A DNA stretch of 64,000 nt from Cordia subcordata. Lineage: Eukaryota; Streptophyta; Magnoliopsida; Boraginales; Cordiaceae. This document shows, piece after piece, positions 10,668-22,317 of the stretch. The notes under the pieces were generated by a model. It ran no database searches. It was not told the DNA's origin and saw only the letters and a program-made list of their open reading frames with translations. The first letter of the stretch is position 1, and the number at the start of each line of letters is the position of its first letter. The stretch lies in NCBI GenBank assembly GCA_028554755.1, contig JAPTOF010000011.1, forward strand, positions 6,352,501 to 6,416,500. Reading direction: 5' to 3'. The position numbers and the translations under genes were made by a program.

Positions 10668-12507
10668 TGATGTGTCGTGTTTTTGTGTGTGTTTATGTTG
10701 TTATTTGTCCATGTTTAAGAGGTGTTAAGTGTTCATAAAGACGCATTAGTGTAGTATTTATGTTAAGCATAGGCTTAAACGTAAACAATTGTGCATATTG
10801 AGTTTAAGAGACAATTGCTACATTAATTGCTTGTTTTCAATGATTGAGGTGAACTTTGGGTTAAGATCAAGCCTGCACGATGATGGATGATGAAAATGGA
10901 AGATGCACGGGTCGAGAGGAGAAGATCGGAAGCCAAAAAGATAAAGAATAGAGGAAGAAAAGTCAGTCAGACAACCTAGAAAAAATGCCAGTCGACTGAC
11001 CACCCCAGAAAGCAATCAAAAATTGCTGGTCGAGTTCCTCCTTTAGGCTGGTCGACCTAGCCGACCGGCCACTCCAGAGAGCTACCAATAAAAGCCGGTC
11101 GATTACCCTTTCAGCGCGCAGTTGCTGACATAAAAAGCTCAATTTTCAGACTTAAAAAGGGGAATATACTTTTAGACCTTGGACATCCATTTCACACATA
11201 CACAAAACCCTAACTCACCCATCTCTAACACACACAATCACACACTTTTCACCTAGATTCAAGCTTATTTGGAGGATTCAAACACTTGGATTGAAATCTA
11301 CTCCATGATTTGTACAAGATTAGCTAGGATGAAAGGGAAGTTTCATAATCTCTCTTTCATTCTATTTTCTATTATGATTGAGTAGATTTGTTTAGGGTGA
11401 TTTAGCTTATGTAATGGGTTAACTATATACTCTTATGATATTAGATTTGATGGCTCAATATATACATGTTTTGATTTTCTTGTTCAAATGGTTTTTTTCT
11501 CATTTATGTCTAAGTGTTTGATAAAATGCCTAGATGAGTAACATGTGCCCAATTTGAAGTCTATTTGTTACGAAACACATCTAATCCATGCTATAATCAT
11601 GTCTATGTGTTTATATATGGATGCTGTGAAGGGTAATGCTTATATTCATGTCTATATGTATATGTGCATGCTTAGTAGTGAATATGACTTCAATAATGCA
11701 TATATGTCGGTTGTTAATCGCTTTTAATGGTGTAATCTGAGCATGACGATGTTTGGTAATTGAATAGATCCCAATATTCATGAACACCTTGGCCTAGAAC
11801 ATGTATGAATGCCCTAGCAAGTTAAATCCCACTGTAGTGACCTTAGAATGATGGCAAGTAATTTAGGGCTAGCCTAGGTCGAGTCTCTTTTGGCTTTAAA
11901 TCTAGTCAATAGGTTTCAATATAGGTTTAATCGACGCTAGCAACACTAGGTCTTGGCTTTAAATCCAACCAACGATTTAGGTACTAGGGTAGGTTCATTC
12001 TAAGTCACCTAGGAAGCTAATTTGTCACTCTTAAGGCTTTAGGTCAGAAGGACCACGTCGTAGCTCTAGGAGGCGCTACCTAGGGACGGACCCATACTGA
12101 GTCCTAGGGGGAAATTAGGATATTAGTTAGAAACCTAGTTAGGAGCAATTACCATAGTAAGCCATCATCTCTTAATCCCATAGCATTTGAGTATAGAATC
12201 ACCCATTCATAAGTCGAAGTCACCCTAACACCCTTGCGTTTGTTAGTTTCCTCTAGATTAGCCTTTTTTCCCGTATTCCATTTCCCATAGTGTAGTTTTA
12301 TTTTCTTTAGTTAGAGCTCTCAACCATCCAAAAATACCAAAAATAGATAGTGTAGGTTTCTTTTTAGGCATTCTCTAGAACACACACGTAGAATCCATTC
12401 CATAATACAACCTCCCTGTGGATTGGACCCTGTAGTTGCATGCACTCTATTACACTGATTCGTGCACTTGCGGGTCTTCAAAGCTTGCACTCAAGAGACA
12501 ACGATCA
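10668..12507 (+). repeat. 5' LTR of the gypsy element (1,840 bp)
   Basis: It begins TGATGTGTCGTG and ends ACAACGATCA. The counterpart at 19,883 begins TAATGTGTCG, so its terminal TG has mutated. The LTR contains a GTCGAC/GACCGG-rich patch (about 11,030-11,110), a run of AC-rich sequence (about 11,195-11,245) and the motif TCTAAGTGTTTGATAAAATG (11,508-11,527), which is triplicated in the solo LTR at 57,643. Confidence 0.92.
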
Positions 12508-12513
12508 AGTTCT

Positions 12514-12531
12514 TGGCGCCGTTGCTAGGGA
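12514..12531 (+). other. Primer binding site, tRNA-Asp type
   Basis: TGGCGCCGTTGCTAGGGA lies six bases after the 5' LTR. The first eleven bases match the complement of the plant tRNA-Asp 3' end, including the CCA tail, as used by Athila/Tat-type gypsy elements. The later part appears to have mutated. Confidence 0.85.
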
Positions 12532-12780
12532 GGCACGATGGTTTACATTCTTTGTTTGTGTGTTTTGGTAGTTGCTTTTCTTGTTTTCTTGCTTTTCCTT
12601 TATAGTTTGTTTAGTTTTTGTTTATCTTGTTTATTGTTTGTATTATCCTACTTTAATTCTTGTTTATATATTTTAGCTTTTGTTTTTGTTTTTAGTAGAC
12701 TTTTTAGGATTGTGGTTTATTTGCTATAGATGTAGGATTGTTGAAGTTTCAGGGGTTGAAGTGGCCGGAGTTAGGATAGT

Positions 12781-14330
12781 TTGTGCATGCTTGGTAGGAG
12801 ATCCCTTAGAAATTCACTAGTTCCTTTTAATCCCGAACTCAATATAATTGCAAGGCATTTTAGGAATTTAGGAGATCTTCTTGAGGAGATGGCCAATCCA
12901 AATCATTTTGCTAATCCTCCCATTCCCCCAACAAATCCCATTCCACTTCATGATCACCATGGGCATTAAGCCCAAGTTCATTTTAGATAAGAGCCCCGTA
13001 GTCTGGATCTCTCTATAGATGAGGAACCACTCTTAGGCAATTCTTTCTCCCCAAAGCCTTTGAACCTAATTTGGCTATTCAAATTCTAGGTTTAGGGAGA
13101 CGAACTTCGAGATTAAGCCTAATATGTTGGCCATGCTTCCTTCCTTCTACAAGAGAAGCAATGAGAGTCCTCTAGAGCATATTACTAATTTTGTTGAGAT
13201 GAGTTCCACTCTCCATGTCCCTAATATCTCCCAATAGGTCATACGTCTAAGATTGTTTCCTTTCTCTCTTAAGAACAAGGCTAGGGCTTGGTCGCATTCC
13301 CCACCTAATGGTTGCATTATTACATGGGTTGAGCTTCAATCTAAGTTCTTTCAAAAATTCCATCCCATGGCCAAGATAGTCGACCTTAGGACCGCTATTA
13401 TGACTTTCTCCCAACATGATCTAGAATCCTTTCATGAGGCTTGGGAGAGGTTCAAAGACTTTCTTAGACAATGTCCACACCACAGGTACGGCAATCATGA
13501 CCTATTTCAATATTTCTTTCGAGGTTTAAATGAACAAAATAGGATGATGGTCAACCCGCTTTTGGTGGTGGCTTCTATCTTTTGAGACCGACTGAGGCAG
13601 GAGAGAAAATGGAGTTGATGCCCGAAAATTCTTTTCAAAATTTTTCCATGGAAAGGTCTAGTTGGGGAGGTAATAGGAAAGGTGTTAGTGAGGTTAGAGT
13701 TTCTTTAGACTTACCCGCTAAGGTAGGCCTTAACAAATAAGTTAAATCAATTCATTTCCTTAACTCTTTCATCTCACGGTCATAAGACTAGTTCCATAGG
13801 TTCTTCCTCTACCTCTTTAGTTGTTGAGGTTTGTGCATTGTGTTCCGAGTTGTCTTATGAGACCGTAGCTTGTCCTTTAGTATCCCAATTTCCTGAGTAT
13901 ATGAAGAAGCAAGTATGTGCTTTTCAAGGTTATTCTCGTGAGTACAACGCGTACTCAAACACATACAATCCGGGTTGGAGGGACAACCCAAAATTTTCTT
14001 GGAGACAGGGTCAACACAAGTCTAATTCACATGCTCAAGTCCTACCCCAGCAGCAACCCCGTCCTCAATATCCCCCAGGTTTCTATCATCTTAATCAGCC
14101 CGTCTCACTAGTGCTCCTTAACCTCAGGCTTTACTTGCTTCTTCTAGTAACCAATCTTCTAGTAATGACATGATGAAATTAATGCAGTTTATTCAGAATC
14201 AGCAGCAGACATTAGCTAGTCAGCAGCAAGAGTTAGTTGATAATAGACAAGAGATGGCTAGGTTTAAGATACAGTTAAGACAGATTGCTAGTTAGTTAAG
14301 TGCTAGAAACCCTAAGAAATTGCCTTCTCA
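12781..14330 (+). pseudogene. gag pseudogene of the gypsy element
   Basis: Pieces of a retrotransposon Gag are spread over several frames. An N-terminal piece lies at 12,781-12,969 (SLVPFNPELNIIARHFRNLG, then a Pro/Asn-rich stretch). The capsid-like core is at 13,253-13,585 (KNKARAWSHSPPNG, WVELQSKFFQKFHP, FHEAWERFKDFLRQCPHH, FRGLNEQNRMMV). A Gln/Pro-rich segment follows at 13,838-14,173 (NTYNPGWRDNPKFSWRQGQ) and a Gln-rich coil after about 14,180. Stops and frameshifts separate the pieces. No CCHC zinc knuckle is visible. The product would have formed the virus-like particle. Confidence 0.85.
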
Positions 14331-14836
14331 ACCGAAGGTGAAACCTAGAGTCCAGTCCTGTTCCTCCACCGATACTACTTATCCCCTTCAGGCCCAGGCG
14401 AAGGCCGTCACCACTCTTAGGAGTAGTGGGATATGGATAATAGGGTAGGAGTTGACTTTGCAGTGCCTGTACCTAGTGGTCTTTCCGAGTCCAGAGAGCC
14501 ATATTGTAGCCCTATTGAGAGGGATTTTAGAGAGGGTCCTATTGAGAGAGTTGAGCCTATTAGAGACCATGAAGAGAGTAGTACTTCTTGCCACCATCGG
14601 GAGGGAAAAGGGCCTATTGACAATTCCTATGTGTTTAAAGGTTTTGCACCTAGAGTTCCCTTCCTATCCGTTTTAGAGAAGCTCACACCTAGTGTGGATT
14701 CTAGGTTTTTCAAGATTCTAGAGCATTTAAGGTCAATCTTCCTTTAATAGATGCGATTCTTTCCATTCCCTCATATCCTAAGTTCTTTAAGGATCTTTGT
14801 ACAAGGAAGCGTAGGTCATCAAACATTCCGAAGAAG

Positions 14837-16240
14837 GTGAAGCTTACGGAGAAAGTGAGTAGTATTTGTACTTTAGGCCTTCTACCCAAGATGAGTGACC
14901 CTAAAGCCTTCACTATTCTTTGTAGGATTAGAGAGACCCAGATTGACCACGCCTTATTAAATTTAAGGTCCAGTATGAATCTCATTCCCTATCCCGTCTA
15001 TCAGCAGCTAAGTGTATGTGAGTTGTCCCTTACACATGTTACTTTTCAGCTAGCTGATAGGTCCGAGCGTAGACCTAGGGGTATGATAGAGGATGTCATG
15101 GTCCAAGTTGGTGAGTTTGTGTACCCTGTTGACTTCATAGTGTTAGAAATGGATTTGGGACATGACTCTAGACATTCTACTCCTATCCTACTAGGTCGCT
15201 TTACTACCGCAAATGCCATTAGTCATTGTAGGTCAGGGTTATTAGAGATGAAATTTGGGAATTTCAGATCCACCATGAAGGTTGCCGAGGCAGTGAATAG
15301 GGCTAATATAGGAGGGGAAGATAAAGAAGAGTGCTTTAGGGTTAATGTGATTGATTCTTGTATTAAGGATCTTGTAGAGAAGACTATGACTGATGGAGAA
15401 GAATTGAGGAAATTTGAGGAATTGTTGACTAGCTTTGATTTAGACACCTTAGAACGAAAGTGCATAGCCTCTACCTCCATAATTGAGAATTCTTTGATTG
15501 ATAAGTCACTTAAGGTTATTCCTTCTAGTCTTGATTCTAGTGATGTCCACATTGATGATGTTAAGGTTGAGTCCCACTTGGTTGAGCCTAGTCCATCTTT
15601 AGAGCTCAAACCCCTTTCCGACCATTTGAAGTATGCATTTCTAGGCCCTAGTAAGACCTTTTCGGTTATCATAGCTTCCGATCTTTTGAGTGAGCATGAG
15701 GAGCGTCTCTTAGAGGTTCTTAGGAAACATATAAAGGCTATAGGGTGGAAAATTGATGATTTAAGAGGTATAGACCCTTTGGTTTGCATGCATCGTAGTC
15801 ACCTTAAGGATGGAGCCATTCCATCTAGGGAGATACAAATGAGGCTAAACCTACACATAAGCGAAGTAGTTAAGAAAGAGATCATTAAGCTTTTAGATGC
15901 AGGAATTATTTATCCAATCTTCGATAGTGAGTGGGTTAGCCCAGTTCAAGTTATCCCTAAGAAGTCCAGGATCACAGTTATTGAGAATGAGAGAGGAAAG
16001 CTTACCCCTGCACGTACTCTTACAGGGTGAAGTGTATTGATTGTAGGAAGCTCAACTCCAAAACTAGGAAGGATTATTTTCCATTGATTTTTCTAGATCA
16101 GATTTTAAATAGAGCTGCTGGACATAGCTATTATTGCTTTCTAGATGGCTATTCTGTGTATAATTAGATCCCTGTGTTTTCCGAGGACCAAGAGAAGACC
16201 ACCTTTACTTGCTTCTATGGCACTTTTGCTTAGAGGAGGA
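14837..16240 (+). pseudogene. Protease and N-terminal RT part of gypsy pol, broken
   Basis: A 397-codon open stretch (14,837-16,030) starts with a retropepsin-like region. At the expected active site the sequence is ALLNLRSSMNLIPYPVYQQL, so the catalytic Asp-containing triad is not intact. The linker (residues about 150-280) is acidic. Reverse transcriptase begins near residue 330 with VVKKEIIKLLDAGIIYPI and SEWVSPVQVIPKKS. The frame then breaks and continues as CIDCRKLNSKTRKDYFPL and DQEKTTFTCFYGTFA with stops between. Several regions that would bind template and primer survive only as fragments. Confidence 0.88.
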
Positions 16241-17117
16241 TGTCTTTTGGTCTACGTAATGCCCCAGCAATGTTTCAGAGGTGTATGATGGCCATTTTTT
16301 GTGATATGATTGAGAGGCATTTAGAGATATTTATGGATGATTTCTCAGTCTTTGGAGATAGTTTTGATGAGTTCCTGAATCACCTCTCTTTAGTTTTAGA
16401 CCTATGTGTGGAGAAGAATCTAGTATTGAGTTGGGAGAAATCCCATTTCATGGTGCAATAGGGGTTTTGGGTCATGTTGTTTCATCTAGTGGAATTCAAG
16501 TTGACCCGGCTATGGTAGAATTAATAGAAAAGTTGCCTATTCTAAGTGTGTTAAAGATGTTAGATATTTCCTTGGGCATGCAGGATTCTACCATAATTAA
16601 GGATTTTAGCCGTATAGCATGCCCCTTGTCTAGGCTCCTAGCACAAGATGTTTCTTTTGAGTTTGATGATAAGTGTGTTAGGGCTTTCAATGGGCTTAAA
16701 TCCTTAGTGTCTTCCTTCCCGATTATCCAGCCACCTAATTACAGTCTCCCATTTGAGGTTATGTATGATGCATTCGATTATGCGATAGGAGCTATTTTAG
16801 GTCAAATGAGAGATAAGTTGCCCTATGTTGTGTATTATGCTAGTAAGACTCTTGATAAAGCCCAAAAGAACTACACTACTATAGAAAAAGAGCTTCTAGC
16901 CATTGTCTTCTCTCTTGACAAGTTGAGGTCATACATCTTAGGGTCCAAAGTGATTGTCTACACCGATCATGTGAAGTTAAGGTATTTGTTAGCTAAGAAA
17001 GAATCTAAGCGCCGCTTGATTAGGTGGTTGCTCTTTCTTCAAGAATTCGATGTTGAGATCCGGGATAAGAAGGGTAGAGAAAATTTAGTTGCAGATCATC
17101 TTTCCCTGTCTTGTTAG
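16240..17117 (+). pseudogene. RT palm/thumb and RNase H of gypsy pol, broken
   Basis: The reverse transcriptase palm is readable as MSFGLRNAPAMFQRCMMAIF, with the catalytic box as FMDDFSVFG (FMDD, 16,330-16,341) and then [13 protein letters not shown] followed by a stop. After a frame change, the RNase H domain runs through about 16,750-17,110: [79 protein letters not shown]. The usual Ser after the first catalytic Asp is Phe here. The domain order RT-RNase H-integrase is diagnostic for gypsy. Confidence 0.9.
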
Positions 17118-17169
17118 TGAATCTTCTAAAGATCCATCTCATTTTTGCGATTCATTTCCTGATGAGTAA

Positions 17170-18387
17170 TTGTTTGCCGCTTCTCATCACACACCTTGGT
17201 TTGCTCACATAGTTAACTATTTTTCCACACGGCGATTTCCCTCCCATTGGGAAAAGAGAGAGAGAAATAGGTTCCTAGCACAAGTTAGACATTTCTTTTG
17301 GGAGGATCCTTATCTTTTCAAGGTGTGTGCGGATCAAATGATTTGCCGGTGTGTGTTCGAGGATGAAATTGAGAGCATATTAAGCATGTGTCACGATGAG
17401 GGGTGCGGAGGTCATTTTAGTGGGAAGAAAAAAGCCGCAAAAGTCTTGCAATGTGGATTATTTTGGCCACTCTCTTTAAAGATGCCCAAGAGTATTGCAA
17501 AAAGTGTGTCAAATGTCAACAATCTGGGTCTATCTCTAGGAGAAACATGATGCTTTTATCCCCTATTCTTCCATGTGAGTTATTTGATGTTTGGGGTATA
17601 GATTTCAAAGGTTCATTTCCACCTTCCTCTGGGTACCAATACATTTTAGTGGCCGTTGATTATGTGTCCAAATGGGTCAAGGCTATTCCTACACTCACTA
17701 ATGACCATAGGGTAGTGGTGAAGTTCATTAAAGAGAACATTTTCTTTAGATTTAGAGTCCTTAGGGTCTTAATTAGTAATAGGGGATTGCATTTTTGTCG
17801 TAGGACTTTAGAGGCCTTGTTGAGAAAATATTCGGTCACCCATAAGGTAGCTACTCCTTATCACTCGTAAACTAGTGGACAAGCATAAGTGTCCAATAGG
17901 GATCAAGCATATTTTAGAGAAAACGGTTAGGCTCGATAGAAGGGATTGGTCTATTAGGCTAAATGATGCTTTATAGGCCTACCGTACCGTCTTTAAGACT
18001 CCCATTGGTATATCTCCGAATAGATTGGTTTATGGGAAAGCTTGCCACTTGCCGATAGAACTAGAGCATCGGGCTTATTGGGCAATCAAGGCCCTAAACT
18101 TTGATTTGGTAAGAGGGGGTGAAAAAAGAAGGCTTGACCTAGTGGAATTAGAGGAGCTTAGGTTTGAGGCGTATGAGAATGCTAAGCTTTATAAGGATAA
18201 GATGAAGAGAATTCATAATAAACGTATTCTTAAGAAATCATTCTCTCCCTTCGATAAAGTTTGGTTGTTTAACTCACGTTTGAAGCTCTTTCTAGGTAAG
18301 CTCAAGTCAAGATGGGATGGTATGTGTGAAGTATTGATAGCCTACCCTTCCCGAGCGGTCAAGATCAAGGACTTAAACGATGGCTGA
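17170..18387 (+). pseudogene. Integrase part of gypsy pol, broken
   Basis: The zinc-binding region (HDEGCGGHFSGKKKAAKVLQ, then YCKKCVKCQQSGSISRRN in another frame) leads into the catalytic core: CELFDVWGIDFKGSFPPSSG, LVAVDYVSKWVKAIPTLTND, LEALLRKYSVTHKVATPYHS. The first catalytic Asp (GIDF) is present. The second appears as Asn (LISNRG), and a stop lies beside the expected Glu region. The C-terminal part (18,025-18,387: [20 protein letters not shown], then [13 protein letters not shown]) ends without a chromodomain. Frameshift and stops make it inactive. Confidence 0.9.
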
Positions 18388-19861
18388 GAGATCACAATGA
18401 ACGAGCAACGCCTGAAGCATGCAAATGATCCGAGCATGGCTCATGTAGAAGCTTTAATGCTTCAGGATCCCATATATGGAGGTTGAAGATGAGTTAGTGT
18501 TTGCCTGGCTGATAGCATAGTGGTTAGCGCTACTAGGAGGTAACCTAGGTTCAATTTTGCAATTTTGCACTTGTTTCATTTTCCTTTCTTTCATTTTTTT
18601 TCTTTCTTTTACCTTTACCCACACCAAAGTGTTGAATCCCGATCCTCTGTCTATTAAGATACACTATTGCTATTTATTGCACATGCCAATGCAAACATGC
18701 ATAGGCAATGCTACTAATCTCGCTTTCTTTGTGAGTGTTTGTGAATCGTGAGACACAGGGTTAGTGGTATGGTGATTTATCATTGACATGGAGAGCTTTG
18801 AAGAAAATGCAAGATTGTATCTATCCTTTCTCCACTTGTTCCCCATGTTTTTACCCCATCCCCACCACCCTTACTTTCTTTGTAATGCCAATTGACTTGT
18901 TTATGTGTTTTGCTCTATTTGCTTGAGGACAAACAAAGTTTAGGTTTGCTGTAAGGGAGTTTGGTCTTATTGTTTTTATGTTTTCTTAGGATAGATTACA
19001 TTATATGCTTGAAATGGTGAAATTTTTTTGATTTTTAATGCATGAATGGCTGTTTATCTCTTGGTTGATCATTGTGTTGGCTATTGTGATTGACTTTGTT
19101 GATTGGTGAATAAGAGTTACATTGGTGGGAAATGAATGGAGTGGAGAGAGAACCAAGACTTGGAGGAGATGCCCTTGAAAGTTGTGGGGAGTGAAGACCT
19201 TTAAGAATGACCCTTGTAGCCACCCCATAGCTTAGTAGGAAAGAGTGTTGGGAAAGGGGTTGTTGATGTGAGTGCCTCTCCCTTGATTGGTCCTTTTTCT
19301 TGTGCCTAAGCCTTTCTTTTTCTTTTCTTTTTGTGTGAGTACAATTCAAAGCATGAAAAATTCAAAAAAAAAAAATTGAAAAAGGCAAAAAGGTGCGAAA
19401 ATATCAAAAATTTGAAAAAAGAGAAAAAGCCAATGGCACCAAAAAGTTTTGTGATTAAGTGCATAAGTGACACAATGTCAACTTAGCATAAGTTATCATC
19501 TTTATAGATATGTGAATAAGGCTTTTATAAGCCATTACATTTGTATATTCTCTCATCTTGCCTTTGAGGCTTTGTGCATATTGGGGAGGCCATGTTAGTT
19601 GAGGGGGCATGAAATATCAACATCCCGAGTGCGTGAGTTAGAATCCTAAGCTCATGCTGGTTTGGCTGCTTGGGAAATTTCCATGAGGAGCGAGACCCTT
19701 TATGAGTAGAGGGAAGACCCAAAGAGGCTTGTGATCTCTCTACAATAGAAATGCCCCTTTCATGCTTTTTTGACTAACTTTGATAGCCAGTCAATCCTTG
19801 AGGCAATCCATTGCATCGACTTTAGAAATAAACTTGAGATTGGGCTTGCTTGGGGACAAGC
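18388..19861 (+). other. Non-coding spacer between pol and 3' LTR
   Basis: About 1.5 kb without conserved coding sequence. It contains a small hairpin (18,532-18,547), pyrimidine-rich sequence (about 18,575-18,615), a PPT-like segment (GAGGACAAACAAAGTTTAGG, 18,925-18,944) and an A-rich patch around 19,345-19,430. Elements of this type often have a long spacer here. I see no env-like frame with a signal peptide or membrane segments. Confidence 0.65.
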
Positions 19862-19882
19862 AAGGAGAAGGTTTAGGGGTGT
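19862..19882 (+). other. Polypurine tract of the gypsy element
   Basis: AAGGAGAAGGTTTAGGGGTG lies directly before the 3' LTR and would prime plus-strand DNA synthesis. A related motif without an adjacent LTR lies near 18,925. Confidence 0.7.
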
Positions 19883-21709
19883 TAATGTGTCGTGTTTGTG
19901 TGTGTGTTTATGTTGTTATTTGCCCATGTTTAAGAGGTGTTATATGCTCATGAAGATGCATTAGTGTAGTACTCATGTTAAGAATAGGCTTAAGCATAAA
20001 CAAGTGCACATATTGAGTTTAAGAGACAATTGCTACACTAATTGCTTGTTTTCAATGATTTAGGTGAACTTTGGGATAAGATCGAGCCTGGACGATGATG
20101 GATGATGAAAATGGAAGATGCACGAGTTGAGGGGAGAAGATCAGAAGCCAAAAAGACAAAGAATGGAGGAAGAAAAGTCAGCTGGACGACCTAGAAGACC
20201 AGTCGACCAGCCACTCCAAAAAATAATCAAAAATTACCGGTCGAGTTCCTCTTTTAGGCCGATCAGCCTAGCTGACCGACTACTCTAGAGAGCTACCAAT
20301 AAAAGTTGGTCAACTGCCTCATCAGAGCCAGTCGACCGACAACATGCAGTTGTTGATATAAAAAGCTCAATTTTCAGACTTAAAAAGAGGAATATACTTT
20401 TGGACCTTGGACACCAAAACACACACAAAAAACCCTAAATCACCCACCTCTAACATACACAATCACCTACTTTACACCTAGATTCAAGCTTATTTGGAGG
20501 ATTCAAACACTTGGATTGAAATCTGCTCCAAGATTTGTACAAAATTAGCTAGGATGAAAGGGAAGTTTCTTAATCTCTCTTTCATTCTATTTTCTATTAT
20601 GATTGAGTAGATTTGTTTAGGGTGATTTAGCTTATGTAATGGGTTAACTATATACTTTTATGATATGGGATTTGATGGCTCAATATATACATGTTTTGAT
20701 TTTCTTGTTCAAATGGTTATTTTCTCATCCATGTCTAAGTGTTTGATAAAATGCCTAGATGAGTAACATGTGTACAAATTGAAGTCTATTTGTTACTAAA
20801 CATATCTAATCCATGCTATAATCATGTCTATGTGTTTATATATGGATGCTATGAAGTGGGTAATACTTATATTCATGTCTATATGTGTATGTGCATGCTT
20901 AGTAGTGAATATGACTTTAATAACGCATACATGTTGGTTGTTAATTGCTTTTAATGGTGTAATCCAAGCACGAAAATGTTTGATAGTTGAATAGATCCCA
21001 ATATTCACAAACACCTTGGCCTAGAACATGTATAAATGCACTAGCAAGTTAAATCCCGTTGTAGTGACCTTAGAATGACGGCAAGTAATTTAGGGCTAGC
21101 ATAGGTCGAGTCTCTTTTGGCTTTAAATCCTGCCAATAGATTTTAGGATAGGTTTAGTCGACTCTAGTGACAGTAGGTCTTGGCTTTAAATCCAGCCAAC
21201 GATTTAGGTACCAAGGTAGGTTCATTCTAAGTCACCTAGGAAGCTAATTAAGGATCACGCCGTAACTCTAGGAAGTACCACCTAGGGACGGACCTGCACT
21301 GAGTCCTAAGGGGAAATTAGGATATCAATTAGCAACCTAGTTAGGAGCAATTACCGTAGTAAGCCATCATCCCTTAAATCCATAGCATTTGAGTATAGAA
21401 TCACCCATTCATAAGTCAAAGTCACCCTAACACCCTTGCATTTGTTAGTTCCCTCTAGATTAGCATGTTTCCCCGTATTCTATTTCCCATAGTGTAGTTT
21501 TATTTTCTTTAGTTACAGCTCCCAACCATCCAAAAATACCAAAAATAGATACTTTAGGTTTCTTTTTAGGCATTCTCTAGAACACACACTTAGAATCCAT
21601 TCCGTAATACAGCTTCCCTGTGGATTTGACCCCGCACTTGCATACACTCTATTACATTGATTCGTGCACTTGCTTGTCTTTAGAGCTTGCACTCAAGAGA
21701 TGACGGTCA
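19883..21709 (+). repeat. 3' LTR of the gypsy element (1,827 bp)
   Basis: It aligns with the 5' LTR over its whole length and ends at GACGGTCA before the target duplication GAGAT. Compared with the 5' LTR it lacks about 20 bp near 21,250 and has about 20 extra bp near 20,325-20,345, in addition to point changes. These differences accumulated after insertion. Confidence 0.92.
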
Positions 21710-21714
21710 GAGAT

Positions 21715-22262
21715 TATCCACTCCAAAATAAAGTATTGCTGTTTCCCCAAAATAATTTTGGAGAAAAGATTTCTTCTCCAATTTTCGCCCAATTCCCCAA
21801 TGAGAAATACAATTTGGATAATGGGGAAATTGGACAAAACTTCTTGGAGAATGGAGATCTCCAATTTAAGAAAATACTTCAAAGGTAAACACACATTAAA
21901 GATGCACACTAAACACAAACTCACGAAAAATAAATTGTTTATGTTTTCTCTGGAAAAATTTTTCATTGTTTGGTTGTCATAGTAAAAATCCAAGCTTTGG
22001 CGCCCAGGGCTCCGGCCTTAAGGACCAGACCCGACTCGAGCCCCTGGCCCCCGTCGCCCGTGCCCATCTATGTGTATGACTAACAATTTATTAATCTTCC
22101 AATTAGATCTGTAAAATCATGTATAGGCAGTCAAAACCATTTACAGACATCATCCATGCATATCTTCTAAAATAAATCTTTAGTTTAACACATGAGTGGA
22201 TTTAATTATTACTTTATGAATTTTTTTTATATATAAAATATTACTTTATAGGTGGATATATA

Positions 22263-22317
<55 letters not shown>

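Larger units (their letters stand above)
10668..21709 (+). mobile_element. Full-length degenerate Ty3/gypsy element (Athila/Tat-like)
   Basis: Two LTRs (10,668-12,507 and 19,883-21,709) flank an internal region with a tRNA-Asp-type primer site, gag, protease, reverse transcriptase, RNase H and integrase in gypsy order, then a long non-coding spacer and a polypurine tract. The 5-bp sequence GAGAT lies immediately outside both ends (10,663-10,667 and 21,710-21,714), a perfect target duplication. The LTRs differ by scattered substitutions (4 in one 120-bp stretch around 11,281-11,400) and several indels. All coding parts carry stops, so the copy is old and not autonomous. Lineage is inferred from the primer site, the gag and integrase sequences and the lack of a chromodomain. 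Confidence 0.93.

Noticed and set aside
18503..18560. Possible tRNA gene or SINE head in the gypsy spacer
   Set aside because: The A-box-like word is good, but the B box is poor (GGTTCAATTTT), there is no cloverleaf, and the position matches a motif I associate with related gypsy elements.
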